Shown: positions 8,115 through 16,509, counted from the first letter of the stretch. The stretch is 64,000 bases of DNA from Oscillospiraceae bacterium (GCA_902787975.1 CADAIP010000001.1:107393-171392); one strand, 5' to 3'. Notes: a model not told the origin generated them from the sequence alone. Numbers and translations: made by a program.

Positions 8115-8289
8115 ACTTATGTGTCTCCTTGGCGTTTGTGTTTGCTTTTATTGCTAGGTCTGATTGGTGCTCATTTTAATTTTTTATCCGGATGATCCAC
8201 ATGAGTGCATAATTCGGATAATAAATTATTATAAACACATTTTACACTTTCAAATTCTTATGTGCAAAAAAATAACTTGAAAATGATTG

Positions 8290-8318
8290 TTGACAATTTT
8301 GTTAAGCACATATATATT
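8290..8318 (+). promoter_or_regulatory. Sigma-A promoter of the T-box transcript
   Basis: TTGACA at 8290-8295, a 17-bp spacer and TATATT at 8313-8318. Transcription would start near 8325, about 350 nt before the coding start, which leaves room for a full T-box leader. Confidence 0.75.
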
Positions 8319-8324
8319 TGAGGT

Positions 8325-8633
8325 GCTTTCGCAAGAAAGAGCAACAATTGAATACTTAATCAAAGGCTGTGACGAAGAAGGCCGCATTGATTCGTTCAAT
8401 ACAGAGAAGTGCTGTTTGCTGAGAGGCACGTGACGATATTTGCAAGAGCTATCCCTTCCGAGCCGGCATCCCGAACAGGAATGATTCCCAAGTAGATGGT
8501 GCCCGTGATGCTGCGTTAAGGTAAAGGAGTTGTCAGACTTCGTGAGTGGTAAACCTTAAGGGTTTGCAAATTGAGTGGTACCGCGGATTTATATTCGTCT
8601 CAATATCCTAAGTAGGATGTTGAGGCTTTTTTT
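8325..8633 (+). promoter_or_regulatory. T-box riboswitch leader
   Basis: The T-box core TTGAGTGGTACCGCGG (8571-8586) is a near-perfect match to the conserved antiterminator element that binds the tRNA acceptor end. An intrinsic terminator follows directly: arms 8597-8609 and 8614-8626, then seven T's. Upstream, AGAGAAG...GCTGAGAG (about 8402-8424) and the downstream CCCTTCCGAG look like Stem I. The specifier cannot be read with certainty. In GAGCTATCCC (about 8446-8455) GCT (Ala) or ATC (Ile) are candidates. High levels of the uncharged tRNA would allow read-through into the synthetase gene. Confidence 0.9.
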
Positions 8634-8672
8634 ATTTGCGGAGAAAAATACATTTTTAGAAGGAGATTGCTT

Positions 8673-11018
8673 ATGTCAACAACAGACAACAACGTAGAGT
8701 TCAAGCTCGCTGAAGTTGCATCCCGTGTTCATGGTCTTAGACTTGATATGGGACTCACACCCGAAGAAGTCGCTTCTAAACTTGATATTTCCACCGAGGA
8801 GTATCTCAAGTTTGAGGAAGGTACACAGGACTTCAACTTTACATTCATTTACAAGTTCGCTAACCTTGCCGGCGTTGAGATTTCCGACATCATGGAAGGT
8901 TCATCCCCTTCCCTCAAGGAATATGCCGTAACAAGAAACGGACAGGGAAGCCCTATCACAAGACGTACAGGCTACAAATACCAGCGTCTTGCATCCAGAT
9001 TCAAGAACAAGCTCTGCGAGCCTTTCCGTGTCGTAGTACCTTATTCCGAAGAGGCTTTGAATCCTCCCTATCACCTCGTTTCTCATAACTATCAGGAGAT
9101 GAACATCGTCGTTAAGGGTACATTGAAGGTAATCATCGGCGATTCCTCCGAAGTACTCCATGAAGGCGACTGCATCTACTTTGACTCCACACAACCCCAC
9201 GGCGAGTTTGCTCTGGGCGGTGAGGACTGCGTCTTCTATGCGATCATCCTGAACCCTGAAGCATGGGGCAAGGGTGAGAACTATACAACACCTTACAATT
9301 CAGAGGAGATGCGTACAGACAACGTTACTAACGTTGACGCAGCTAATCTTGAAGATGCCGTTTACACACATTACCTCAACGGCGTTCTCGACGAGAACGG
9401 CCAGATGGTAGACGTTGACGTTAACGTTCCTGCCTGCAAGAAGTTCAACTTCGCATTCGACTGCGTTGACGTTATCGCAGACAAGAACCCTGATAAGCTC
9501 GCCATGCTCTGGGTCGCAAAGGACTGCGTAACAGAGAGAAGATTCACATTCGGCGATATCAAGAAGTATTCCAACATGACGGCCAACTACTTCAAGTCTT
9601 TGGGCATCGGCAAGGGTGACAAGGTCGTTCTTGTCCTCAAGCGCCACTATCAGTTCTGGTTCGCCATGATGGGTCTCGAAAAGCTTGGAGCCGTAGCTAT
9701 CCCTGCTACCCACCTCCTTCGTGACCACGACTACGAATACCGTTTCAATGCCGCAGGAGTTAAAGCAGTATTCTGCACTTCAGATGACGATGCTGCCGAT
9801 GAGTGTGAGAAGGCAGCAAAGGTATGCGGAGTCGAGACTCTCATCCTCTGCAACGGTTCAAGACCCGGATGGCACGACTTCAACGAGGAGTTCAAGAACT
9901 TCTCTGATGTATTCGAGCGTCCTGAAGATTACGCATGCGGATACGATCCGATGGTAATGTTCTTCACATCAGGCACAACAGGATATCCTAAGATGGCTCT
10001 GCATTCTTACATGTATGCAATCGGCCACATCCCTACAGCTAAGTATTGGCAGAACGTAGATCCTAACGGTCTCCACTTCTCCATCTCCGATACAGGCTGG
10101 GGTAAGGCACTCTGGGGCAAGCTCTATGGTCAGTGGCTCTGCGAAGCTCCTGTCTTCACATTCGACTTCGACCGCTTCAAGGCTGAAGAGATCCTCCCTA
10201 TGTTTAAAAAGTACAACATCACAACATTCTGCGCACCTCCGACGATGTTCAGATTCTTCATCAAGGAAGATCTTTCCAAGTACGATCTGTCTTCACTTAA
10301 GTATGCTGTTACTGCAGGTGAAGCTCTGAACCCTGAGGTATTCAACCGCTTCATGGCAGCAACGGGTATCCGTCTCATGGAAGGCTTCGGCCAGACAGAG
10401 ACAACGCTTGCCATCGCTAACCTTGTCGGCGCCAAGCTCCGCATCGGTTCAATGGGTAAGCCTAACCCGCTCTACGATGTTAAGATCCTTGATCCCGACG
10501 GCAACGTATGCAAGCCAGGTGAGACAGGTGAGATCTGCATCAATACACAGAACTACCATCCGAAGGGACTCTTCCTCCAGTACTACCTCGCACCCGATCT
10601 TACAAACGAGGCATGGCACGATGGCTGGTATCACACAGGTGATACTGCATGGGCAGACGAGGATGGCTACATCTGGTACGTCGGCCGTACTGACGATGTC
10701 ATCAAGTCTTCCGGCTACCGTATCGGACCCTTCGAGATCGAGAATGTCATCATGGAACTCCCTTATGTTCTTGAGTGCGCAGTTACAGGTGTACCTGATC
10801 CTCAGGGTGTAAGAGGTATCGTCGTAAAAGCAACTATCACTCTCGTTAAGGGCACAGAGAGAACAGAGGAACTCAAGAAAGAGATCCAGAATTACGTTAA
10901 GGAAAAGACAGCTCCGTATAAGTATCCTAGAGTAGTTGAGTTTGTGGATGAGCTTCCCAAGACCTTCAACGGAAAGATCATGAGAAAGGCTATCAGATCT
11001 GCTGAGGAAAAGAAGTGA
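8673..11018 (+). CDS. XRE-cupin-acyl-CoA synthetase fusion protein (AMP-forming)
   Basis: Three domains in 781 residues. Residues 10-75 are an XRE-type helix-turn-helix (LGLTPEEVASKLDIS-like). Residues 105-200 are a cupin (NIVVKGTLKVIIGD, HEGDCIYFDSTQPHGE). Residues 240-775 are an AMP-forming acyl-CoA synthetase with P-loop FFTSGTTGYPK near 430, TGDTAWADEDGYIWYVGRTDDVIKSSG-type core motifs, and a C-terminal NGKIMRK with the catalytic lysine near 767. The synthetase part resembles the medium-chain/ACSM branch. It would join a carboxylic acid to CoA using ATP. The ATG at 8673 is chosen over a TTG two codons earlier because AAGGAG lies seven bases before it. The T-box implies control by an aminoacyl-tRNA. 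Confidence 0.88.
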   Translation: MSTTDNNVEFKLAEVASRVHGLRLDMGLTPEEVASKLDISTEEYLKFEEGTQDFNFTFIYKFANLAGVEISDIMEGSSPSLKEYAVTRNGQGSPITRRTGYKYQRLASRFKNKLCEPFRVVVPYSEEALNPPYHLVSHNYQEMNIVVKGTLKVIIGDSSEVLHEGDCIYFDSTQPHGEFALGGEDCVFYAIILNPEAWGKGENYTTPYNSEEMRTDNVTNVDAANLEDAVYTHYLNGVLDENGQMVDVDVNVPACKKFNFAFDCVDVIADKNPDKLAMLWVAKDCVTERRFTFGDIKKYSNMTANYFKSLGIGKGDKVVLVLKRHYQFWFAMMGLEKLGAVAIPATHLLRDHDYEYRFNAAGVKAVFCTSDDDAADECEKAAKVCGVETLILCNGSRPGWHDFNEEFKNFSDVFERPEDYACGYDPMVMFFTSGTTGYPKMALHSYMYAIGHIPTAKYWQNVDPNGLHFSISDTGWGKALWGKLYGQWLCEAPVFTFDFDRFKAEEILPMFKKYNITTFCAPPTMFRFFIKEDLSKYDLSSLKYAVTAGEALNPEVFNRFMAATGIRLMEGFGQTETTLAIANLVGAKLRIGSMGKPNPLYDVKILDPDGNVCKPGETGEICINTQNYHPKGLFLQYYLAPDLTNEAWHDGWYHTGDTAWADEDGYIWYVGRTDDVIKSSGYRIGPFEIENVIMELPYVLECAVTGVPDPQGVRGIVVKATITLVKGTERTEELKKEIQNYVKEKTAPYKYPRVVEFVDELPKTFNGKIMRKAIRSAEEKK

Positions 11019-11027
11019 TCTGAAAAC

Positions 11028-11759
11028 TTACGAAGCTTTCAACCAGAGCGGCTCTATCGTAGAGCCGCTTTTCTTTTGACCGGGTATGACCCTGACTTCA
11101 AAGCGGCGGTCCCTTACAAATGGCCAGAGATAAGAATATGCCTCGTGGGGATCTTTGAACTCGGGCATCGGAAAATCGGATATGTCCAGCAGCATGTTTT
11201 GGTCGGCATACCGCTCAAGAAGCAGATGGTGTCTCTTGTCGTAGAGGATAAAACTGTCGATGTCGCGCCTTTTCAAGACCGGCTGCTTGATTATCGGCAG
11301 CACTGAATTCCTGGGATTTATCACCATGCATGAAGCCTCCTCACCGAGATAGAAATCAAGCTCCGGCAGTATCGACTGCGCCTCCCTGTAGAGATCTCTT
11401 ATCGCCATCTGGATGCCTCTCATCAGCTCGCTCTTATAATCTTCCGCAACCCTTGCGCCGTATTTTAAAGAACAGAAGATCATCTTATAGAGATTGATCT
11501 CAAGTCCGGTGCTGTCCGTAAGGAAATAGTCCGCCGTCATCTGCTGGACCTCTGCACTGCTCTTGACTGAGATCATGTGATAAAGATACTGGGCATCCTT
11601 AAAACTTGTAGTGACATTAATGGCATCATCAGTAAATCCCGTCGTCCTTCTGTCCGATATTGAAACGGGCACCTTCCCCGATCTCAAGGCTGCAAGCACC
11701 GCACAAAGATAACCTTCAAAAGTCCCGTCATACGTGTATTTATTGCCTTGTACTGCCAT
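11028..11759 (-). CDS. TIGR03915/DUF4130-like putative DNA metabolism protein
   Basis: The N-terminus TYDGTFEGYLCAVLAALRSG matches the opening of the TIGR03915 family. Those proteins are usually encoded beside a radical-SAM protein (TIGR03916) and share a uracil-DNA-glycosylase-like C-terminus. The family is linked to DNA repair or modification by genomic context only. The 243-residue length is normal. The middle has RDLYREAQSILPELDFYLG and the C-terminus HHLLLERYADQN and PHEAYSYLWP. The ATG follows GGGAGG. The usual radical-SAM partner is not next to it in this window. Confidence 0.7.
   Translation of the reverse strand: MAVQGNKYTYDGTFEGYLCAVLAALRSGKVPVSISDRRTTGFTDDAINVTTSFKDAQYLYHMISVKSSAEVQQMTADYFLTDSTGLEINLYKMIFCSLKYGARVAEDYKSELMRGIQMAIRDLYREAQSILPELDFYLGEEASCMVINPRNSVLPIIKQPVLKRRDIDSFILYDKRHHLLLERYADQNMLLDISDFPMPEFKDPHEAYSYLWPFVRDRRFEVRVIPGQKKSGSTIEPLWLKAS
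11047..11077 (+). terminator. Terminator of the acyl-CoA synthetase gene, inside the convergent gene's 3' end
   Basis: Perfect 10-bp stem AGCGGCTCTA (11047-11056) with TAGAGCCGCT (11060-11069), then TTTTCTTTT. It overlaps the last codons of the minus-strand TIGR03915-like gene. Confidence 0.88.
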
Positions 11760-12059
11760 AGTCTTACCTCCCTGTTCTTGTAGGTGCCGTCATTCTATCA
11801 CCCCGAACATATGTTTGTAAATGCCATTAATGGGACTATGCCGGAAAATTTCCGTGCACACAAAAAAGAGGCCGGATGAGAATCCGACCTCTTAGCAGAT
11901 ATTTAATTTTACAAGCAAACATTAAAGCTTGATAATGATTTCGAATCGCTTCCAACTTAGTAGATATTAGCTTATTTAAGCAAGCTGTAAGCCTAAAGAT
12001 GATTTCGAATCGCTTCCGCACAAGCGAAGCGCGGAGGACCCGCGATGAGAAATCGCTTT
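11760..12059. other. 300-bp intergenic region with terminator and 19-bp direct repeats
   Basis: No gene is supported. It holds the terminator at 11867-11892 and two exact copies of ATGATTTCGAATCGCTTCC (11935-11953 and 11999-12017). A cluster of small inverted repeats lies at about 12010-12060 (for example GCGAT gagaa ATCGC). This could be a structured 3' UTR or a small RNA. Confidence 0.55.
11867..11892 (-). terminator. Terminator downstream of the lipoprotein gene at 12060-12626
   Basis: Arms AGAGGCCGGAT (11867-11877) and ATCCGACCTCT (11882-11892) pair over 11 bases with one mismatch or wobble. The minus-strand product ends in six U's. It lies about 170 nt after the stop codon. Confidence 0.8.
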
Positions 12060-12626
12060 TTAAGGCTTAGGAAATCCGATCTCCTTCAGGAAGTTCGTGA
12101 TCTTTTCCTTGTCGCGCTTGCTGCCGTTCAGGGAGTAAACTTCGATGTAAACGTTGTCATTAACGTAAACACCGCCGTAAATCTCGCAGTCTTCATAGAT
12201 GTAGCTGTCATGACGGTATAAAGAAATGATCGAACCGCTCTCGATCTCGCCGTTGAAACATACGGAACCGCGGGTCTTTGTAGCACTCATGGAGCTGTTG
12301 CCGGTGAAATCGTTGTCGTCTCTGATCTCCTGGAAATCCTGATAGAAATCATCGAAAAGATCCATGGCATCGTCAGCCTTCTTGAATCTGATATATGTGT
12401 AGTAGTTATCGCCGTCCTGGGCATAGATTACGTACTCGACTTTGTCTCCGTTATAGGTGACGTTCTTCTGGTGATATGTCTCATCATCATCAATGCCTAC
12501 TGCATTGTCCAAAGCATCGAAGAAAACATCCTCGTCATCGATTACCTTAAAACCTGAACAGCCAGTGAATGAGATCAGTGTTACGCAAGCAAGAGCAGCT
12601 GCTGCAATGGCCTTTAATCTCTTCAT
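12060..12626 (-). CDS. Lipoprotein of unknown function
   Basis: The 188-residue product starts MKRLKAIAAAALACVTLISFTGC, a type II signal peptide with lipobox SFTGC, so it is predicted to be lipid-anchored on the outer face of the membrane. The start at 12626 is set by GGAGGG eight bases upstream, ahead of a longer frame beginning at 12647. The mature part is acidic, with many Asp and Tyr residues (DDDETYHQKN, DGDNYYTYIRFKKADDA, YIYEDCEIYGGVYV). It looks like a small alpha/beta domain, similar in style to other lipoproteins here. No family was recognised. Confidence 0.8.
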   Translation of the reverse strand: MKRLKAIAAAALACVTLISFTGCSGFKVIDDEDVFFDALDNAVGIDDDETYHQKNVTYNGDKVEYVIYAQDGDNYYTYIRFKKADDAMDLFDDFYQDFQEIRDDNDFTGNSSMSATKTRGSVCFNGEIESGSIISLYRHDSYIYEDCEIYGGVYVNDNVYIEVYSLNGSKRDKEKITNFLKEIGFPKP

Positions 12627-12730
12627 AAAAAAATTCCCTCCAAACACAAAATCTAAAAATATTTTACGCTACGCAAAAACTCATTTCAACGAACTGACAC
12701 CGACAATATTAACTAAATATCAAAGTAAAA

Positions 12731-12758
12731 ATCCCCGACATAAACATATGCCGGGGAT
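12731..12758 (-). terminator. Terminator after tyrS
   Basis: ATCCCCGaCATA (12731-12742) pairs with TATGcCGGGGAT (12747-12758). On the minus strand it continues into TTTTT. It closes the thioesterase-trxB-tyrS operon. Confidence 0.88.
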
Positions 12759-12782
12759 GAAAAGCATTTAATTAAGCCGGTA

Positions 12783-14015
12783 TCAGCCGATCTTGAAGCG
12801 GTGGTAGTTCTTCTTACCCTTACGTACGATAGCTTCACCGTTAGCGTCAAAGTCTGATTCCTTGAGTTCATAGAACTGATCCTCAACAACGTTGTCATTG
12901 AGGTAAACGCCCTTCTGCTGGATCATTCTTCTTGCTTCGCCCTTGGACTTCATGAGACCTGCCTTAACGAGAGCGTCAGCAATCTGCATGCCGGCCTTGA
13001 GTTCATCAGCTGTGATCTCAGTTGTCTTCATGTCTTCAGATCTTCCCGCGTTCTCGAAAAGATCCTCTGCCGTCTTTTTCGCAATATCGGCAGCTTCTTC
13101 GCCGTGAACGATCTTTGTAACTTCGTAAGCAAGTCTCTTCTTTGCTTCGTTGATAGCAGAATCCGTAAGCTTTGCATACTCGTTGATCTCGTCCATTTCG
13201 AGGAATGTGAGAAGCTTCATGCACTTGATAACATCAGCATCATCAACGTTTCTCCAGTACTGGTAGAAGTCGTAAACAGGAGTCTTCTCAGCATCAAGCC
13301 ATACAGCACCCTTAGCTGTCTTACCCATCTTCTTGCCTTCGCTGTTTGTAAGGAGAGTAAATGTAAGGCCGTAAACGGAATCGCCCTTCTTACGGCGTAC
13401 GAGCTCCATGCCTGCGAGGATGTTGGACCACTGGTCGTCACCGCCGAACTCAAGGTTGCAGCCGTAATTCTCGTGAAGGTAATAGAAGTCGTAGCCCTGC
13501 ATGAGCATGTAGTTGAATTCAAGGAAAGAAAGACCCTTTTCGAGACGCTGCTTGTAGCATTCAGCTGTAAGCATCTTGTTTACGGAGAAGTGTGTACCGA
13601 CCTCTCTTAAGAACTCAATGTAGTTGAGGTTTCTGAGCCAGTCTGCGTTGTTTACAATGAGCGCCTTGCCCTCAGAAAAATCAACGACCTTGCCCATCTG
13701 CTTCTTGAAACACTCTACGTTATGGTCGATAGTCTCTACGGTCATCATCTGACGCATATCTGTACGGCCTGTAGGATCACCGATCATGGCTGTACCTCCG
13801 CCCATGAGAGCGATCGGTCTGTGGCCGGCCTTCTGCATGTGGCTCATTACCATCATCTGAACGAAGTGACCTACGTGAAGAGAGTCAGCTGTCGGGTCAA
13901 AACCGATGTAGAAAGATACACCGGGCTTGCTCAAAAGCTCATAGATCTCATCTCTGTGTGTTGCCTGTGAGAAGTAACCTCTCTCTTCAAGCACATCAAA
14001 TACATTTCTGTACAT
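12783..14015 (-). CDS. tyrS: Tyrosine--tRNA ligase
   Basis: Class I synthetase charging tRNA-Tyr. The HIGH-like motif is [14 protein letters not shown] near residue 40, the KMSKS equivalent is [14 protein letters not shown], and a C-terminal S4 RNA-binding domain spans about residues 340-405 ([20 protein letters not shown]). I use the ATG at 14015 because GGAGG is five bases upstream; a TTG at 14027 overlaps that site. The length is 410 residues, normal for the TyrS type. Only 31 bp separate it from trxB, so it is co-transcribed and has no T-box of its own. Confidence 0.96.
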   Translation of the reverse strand: MYRNVFDVLEERGYFSQATHRDEIYELLSKPGVSFYIGFDPTADSLHVGHFVQMMVMSHMQKAGHRPIALMGGGTAMIGDPTGRTDMRQMMTVETIDHNVECFKKQMGKVVDFSEGKALIVNNADWLRNLNYIEFLREVGTHFSVNKMLTAECYKQRLEKGLSFLEFNYMLMQGYDFYYLHENYGCNLEFGGDDQWSNILAGMELVRRKKGDSVYGLTFTLLTNSEGKKMGKTAKGAVWLDAEKTPVYDFYQYWRNVDDADVIKCMKLLTFLEMDEINEYAKLTDSAINEAKKRLAYEVTKIVHGEEAADIAKKTAEDLFENAGRSEDMKTTEITADELKAGMQIADALVKAGLMKSKGEARRMIQQKGVYLNDNVVEDQFYELKESDFDANGEAIVRKGKKNYHRFKIG

Positions 14016-14046
14016 ATATTCCTCCAACTAATTGTTATCTCTTTTA

Positions 14047-14958
14047 TCAGACGCCGAGCTTGATGTAGTCGATCGCAGCAAGTGCGGCAACTGCGCCGTC
14101 TGCGCATGCCGTGGTAAGCTGTCTTACCTTCTTGACTCTAGCGTCTCCTGCAGCAAAAATGCCTTCAACGTTCGTCTTGCAGTTCTCGCCTGCTTCGATG
14201 TATCCGCCCTGCAAAGTTACAAGATCCTTGAAGTCGGCAGTCTTCGGCTCCTGGCCGATCGCAACGAATAGTCCGTTTACGTCTATCGTCTTCTTGCTGC
14301 CGTCTTCCCTGTTCGTAAGTTCAACGCCGGTAAGCTTGGGCTCACCAAGAAGTGACTCGACTACATAAGGTGTAACGATCTCAAGGTTGGGAAGCTTTTT
14401 CGCTGCTTCAACGAGAACATCTTCAGCCCTGAATTCATTTCTGCGGTGTATAAGATATACCTTGTCTACAATACCTGCAAGATAAATGGCATCTTCAACG
14501 GCTGTATTTCCGCCGCCGGTGACTGCAACCGTCTTGCCCTTATAGAAAGCGCCGTCGCATGTAGCGCAATAGGAAATGCCCTTGCCCAGGTGTTCGTCTT
14601 CTCTCGCGATGCCCATGTGGCGGTTGGATGCGCCTACTGCCAAGATGACTGCCTTTGCAGTATCAACCTTGCCTGAAGCGAGGGTGACGACAAAACCGGA
14701 GTCTGTTTTCGCAATGGATGCGACCTTGCCGAATTCAAGGACAGCACCGAGATTCATTGCCTGGTTATAAAGGTTAGTCGCAAAATCAAAACCGGAGATC
14801 TTTGCAACAGCCGGATAGTTCTCGACTTCAGGTGTGTTGACGATCTGGCCGCCGTACATCTCGGCTTCGTAAAGAGTCGTGCTCATGCCTGCGCGTCTTG
14901 CGTAGATAGCTGCGGAGAGTCCTGCCGGGCCTGCGCCTACGATAATGATATCTGCCAT
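14047..14958 (-). CDS. trxB: Thioredoxin reductase
   Basis: Flavoprotein that passes electrons from NADPH to thioredoxin. The FAD loop is GAGPAGLSAAIYA at the N-terminus, the redox pair Cys131/Cys134 is in SYCATCDGAF, the NADPH loop is VTGGGNTAVEDAIYL, and the second FAD motif is GIFAAGDAR. The start MADIIIVG at 14958 is set by AAGGAAGGA upstream; the open frame extends further back but would overlap the thioesterase gene. The 303-residue length is typical. It sits one base after the thioesterase stop. It could supply reduced thioredoxin to the Gpx in this window. Confidence 0.95.
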   Translation of the reverse strand: MADIIIVGAGPAGLSAAIYARRAGMSTTLYEAEMYGGQIVNTPEVENYPAVAKISGFDFATNLYNQAMNLGAVLEFGKVASIAKTDSGFVVTLASGKVDTAKAVILAVGASNRHMGIAREDEHLGKGISYCATCDGAFYKGKTVAVTGGGNTAVEDAIYLAGIVDKVYLIHRRNEFRAEDVLVEAAKKLPNLEIVTPYVVESLLGEPKLTGVELTNREDGSKKTIDVNGLFVAIGQEPKTADFKDLVTLQGGYIEAGENCKTNVEGIFAAGDARVKKVRQLTTACADGAVAALAAIDYIKLGV

Positions 14959-14959
14959 G

Positions 14960-15391
14960 TTATCCTTCCTTTCCGTTGACGAGCATGTCAAATCTCGCGT
15001 GTTCTTCAGGCTTTTCCCTCTGAAGTGAGATAACCTTTCCTGCCGGGCTGATGAAGCAGTGCTCACTCGTTCCCGTGCATCTTACCTGTTCGGTCTCCTT
15101 GTCGAAAACCGTATACTTTATATCGAATCTTACTCCGGTATATCTTGTGATCTCGGCCCTGATAACGACCGTATCACAATACTTTGCCATGGTCTTGTAC
15201 TTAGCGGTAAGGCCAACGACGGGACTGATGATTCCCATCTCTTCCATTCCTTTATATCCCAGTCCGATATCTTCGAAAAGCTTTGTTCGTGCTTCCTCAA
15301 ACCATCTGATGTAGTTCGAATGATGGACAACGCCCATCTGATCTGTCTCGTAATACTGTACAAGATGTTCGCAATCGGTAATTGCTGCCAT
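14960..15391 (-). CDS. YbgC/FadM-type acyl-CoA thioesterase
   Basis: Single hotdog-fold 4HBT protein of 143 residues. The catalytic segment YETDQMGVVHHSNYIRWFEEAR has the Asp and the HxNY motif of the 4-hydroxybenzoyl-CoA thioesterase family. It hydrolyses acyl-CoA or acyl-ACP esters; the substrate is unknown. The ATG at 15391 follows GGAGG. It is the first gene of the operon with trxB and tyrS and has a consensus promoter directly upstream. Confidence 0.88.
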   Translation of the reverse strand: MAAITDCEHLVQYYETDQMGVVHHSNYIRWFEEARTKLFEDIGLGYKGMEEMGIISPVVGLTAKYKTMAKYCDTVVIRAEITRYTGVRFDIKYTVFDKETEQVRCTGTSEHCFISPAGKVISLQREKPEEHARFDMLVNGKEG

Positions 15392-15424
15392 GCGAAACGC
15401 CTCCGCTTAAATAGATTATTTTAT

Positions 15425-15453
15425 TTTATTTAGAGAGGGGGTAACTGTCAAAT
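15425..15453 (-). promoter_or_regulatory. Sigma-A promoter of the thioesterase-trxB-tyrS operon
   Basis: On the minus strand TTGACA (15453-15448), a 17-bp spacer and TAAAAT (15430-15425). The leader to the first ATG is only about 30 nt. Confidence 0.75.
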
Positions 15454-15500
15454 AAAAGAACCGCTATTTTTAGCCGTATTTTTGGCCGTTTTTTCACCAG

Positions 15501-15529
15501 TAGAAAAACCAGTTCAAAAAAAATATAAT
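15501..15529 (+). promoter_or_regulatory. Candidate promoter for a leaderless TRIC-channel transcript
   Basis: TATAAT at 15524-15529 with TAGAAA at 15501-15506 and a 17-bp spacer. The expected start of transcription (about 15536-15537) falls on the second in-frame ATG, at 15537. Confidence 0.5.
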
Positions 15530-16193
15530 GTCTGCTATGGATACCGAACTCTTCATCTTGATCACAGACATCATCGGCACTGTCGCTTTTGCAGTGTCTG
15601 GTGCCATGGCGGGCATCCGCAAGAAGATGGACATCTTCGGCGTCAACATCTTAGCGCTCCTGACAGCTACGGGCGGCGGCATCATCAGGGACCTCATCAC
15701 CGGCTCCACCCCTCCGATGGCTTTCAAGAACCCTTTATTCGTTATCATTGCGGCCGTCACGGCCAACGTCACATTCATATTCGTATGGTGGCAGCACAAG
15801 AGAAAACGTGAAGTTTCCGACAAAACGCGCGCCATCTATGAGAAGGTCTTCTTCTGGTTCGACACGATCGGCCTCGCCGCTTTCACGGCAGACGGTGTCC
15901 ACACGGGCCTTCTGGGACCTTACGCCAACAACGCTTTCCTCGTAGTTTTCCTCGGCGTGGTCACGGGTGTCGGCGGCGGTGTCTTAAGAGACGCGCTCTC
16001 ACTTGAGATGCCCTACATTTTCGTAAAGCACATCTACGCATGCGCCTCCATCGTCGGAGCCGCGATCGTCTACGTTTTCTACATCATCACGGGTTCTGCC
16101 GAAGCCGCCATGCTCGCAGGCTTCTTCTTCGTCTGCGTCATCAGACTCTGCGCGGCACACTACGGCTGGAATCTTCCGAAGGCGTATAAGTAA
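15528..16193 (+). CDS. TRIC/UPF0126-family membrane channel
   Basis: The 221-residue protein has about seven membrane segments in two related halves. Each half carries the family glycine motif: TGGGIIRDLITGSTPPMAF and GVGGGVLRDALSLEMPYIF. Prokaryotic members form trimeric monovalent cation channels. No ribosome binding site precedes the ATG at 15528. An ATG at 15537 (MDTELFIL) is an equally good start and fits a leaderless mRNA, because a TATAAT box overlaps the upstream codon. The protein is probably in the cytoplasmic membrane. Confidence 0.88.
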   Translation: MSAMDTELFILITDIIGTVAFAVSGAMAGIRKKMDIFGVNILALLTATGGGIIRDLITGSTPPMAFKNPLFVIIAAVTANVTFIFVWWQHKRKREVSDKTRAIYEKVFFWFDTIGLAAFTADGVHTGLLGPYANNAFLVVFLGVVTGVGGGVLRDALSLEMPYIFVKHIYACASIVGAAIVYVFYIITGSAEAAMLAGFFFVCVIRLCAAHYGWNLPKAYK

Positions 16194-16233
16194 TTTTTGT
16201 CACGCAAGGCTTTGCTTTGCAGGTGTGTAAATA

Positions 16234-16299
16234 GTATTCCCCGGTGCGCGAAAAGTATTCTTCCCGGTGCACGAAAGCATTTTCCCCGGTGCGCGAACA
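16234..16299. repeat. Three tandem repeats of about 22 bp
   Basis: Units at 16234-16254, 16255-16276 and 16277-16299 share the core CCCGGTGCRCGAA preceded by ATTC or ATTTTC. The copies have diverged by a few bases. Confidence 0.8.
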
Positions 16300-16480
16300 C
16301 TTGCTCAGTTTTTTGCTCAGTTTTTTCGAAAAAAAAGATGAGCAAAAAGCTGGTTTTCGGGCAAATCCATGTTTTTGCTCATGTAAAACAACCTAAACAG
16401 ATGATCAAAAAACTGAGCGCCATTTTCGATGCAGGAAAAATGGAAACGAAGCATGAAAAAGGAATGTAATTGCATAAAAC

Positions 16481-16509
16481 AGGGATGTCCCGCACTAAGA
16501 GACATCCCT
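16481..16509 (-). terminator. Terminator of the FkbH-ACP-MBOAT-ThrH operon
   Basis: Perfect 9-bp stem AGGGATGTC (16481-16489) with GACATCCCT (16501-16509). On the minus strand it is followed by TGTTTTAT, 28 bp after the ThrH-like stop codon. Confidence 0.75.

Noticed and set aside
11836..12021. 61-residue minus-strand open frame
   Set aside because: It runs through the terminator and the 19-bp repeats, with no ribosome site.
12783..15453. T-box control of tyrS
   Set aside because: The intergenic gaps are too short and no T-box core motif is present; tyrS sits third in an operon with a roughly 30-nt leader.
16197..16469. 90-residue plus-strand open frame over the tandem repeats
   Set aside because: It is made from repeat DNA, lacks a ribosome site, and overlaps a minus-strand terminator region.
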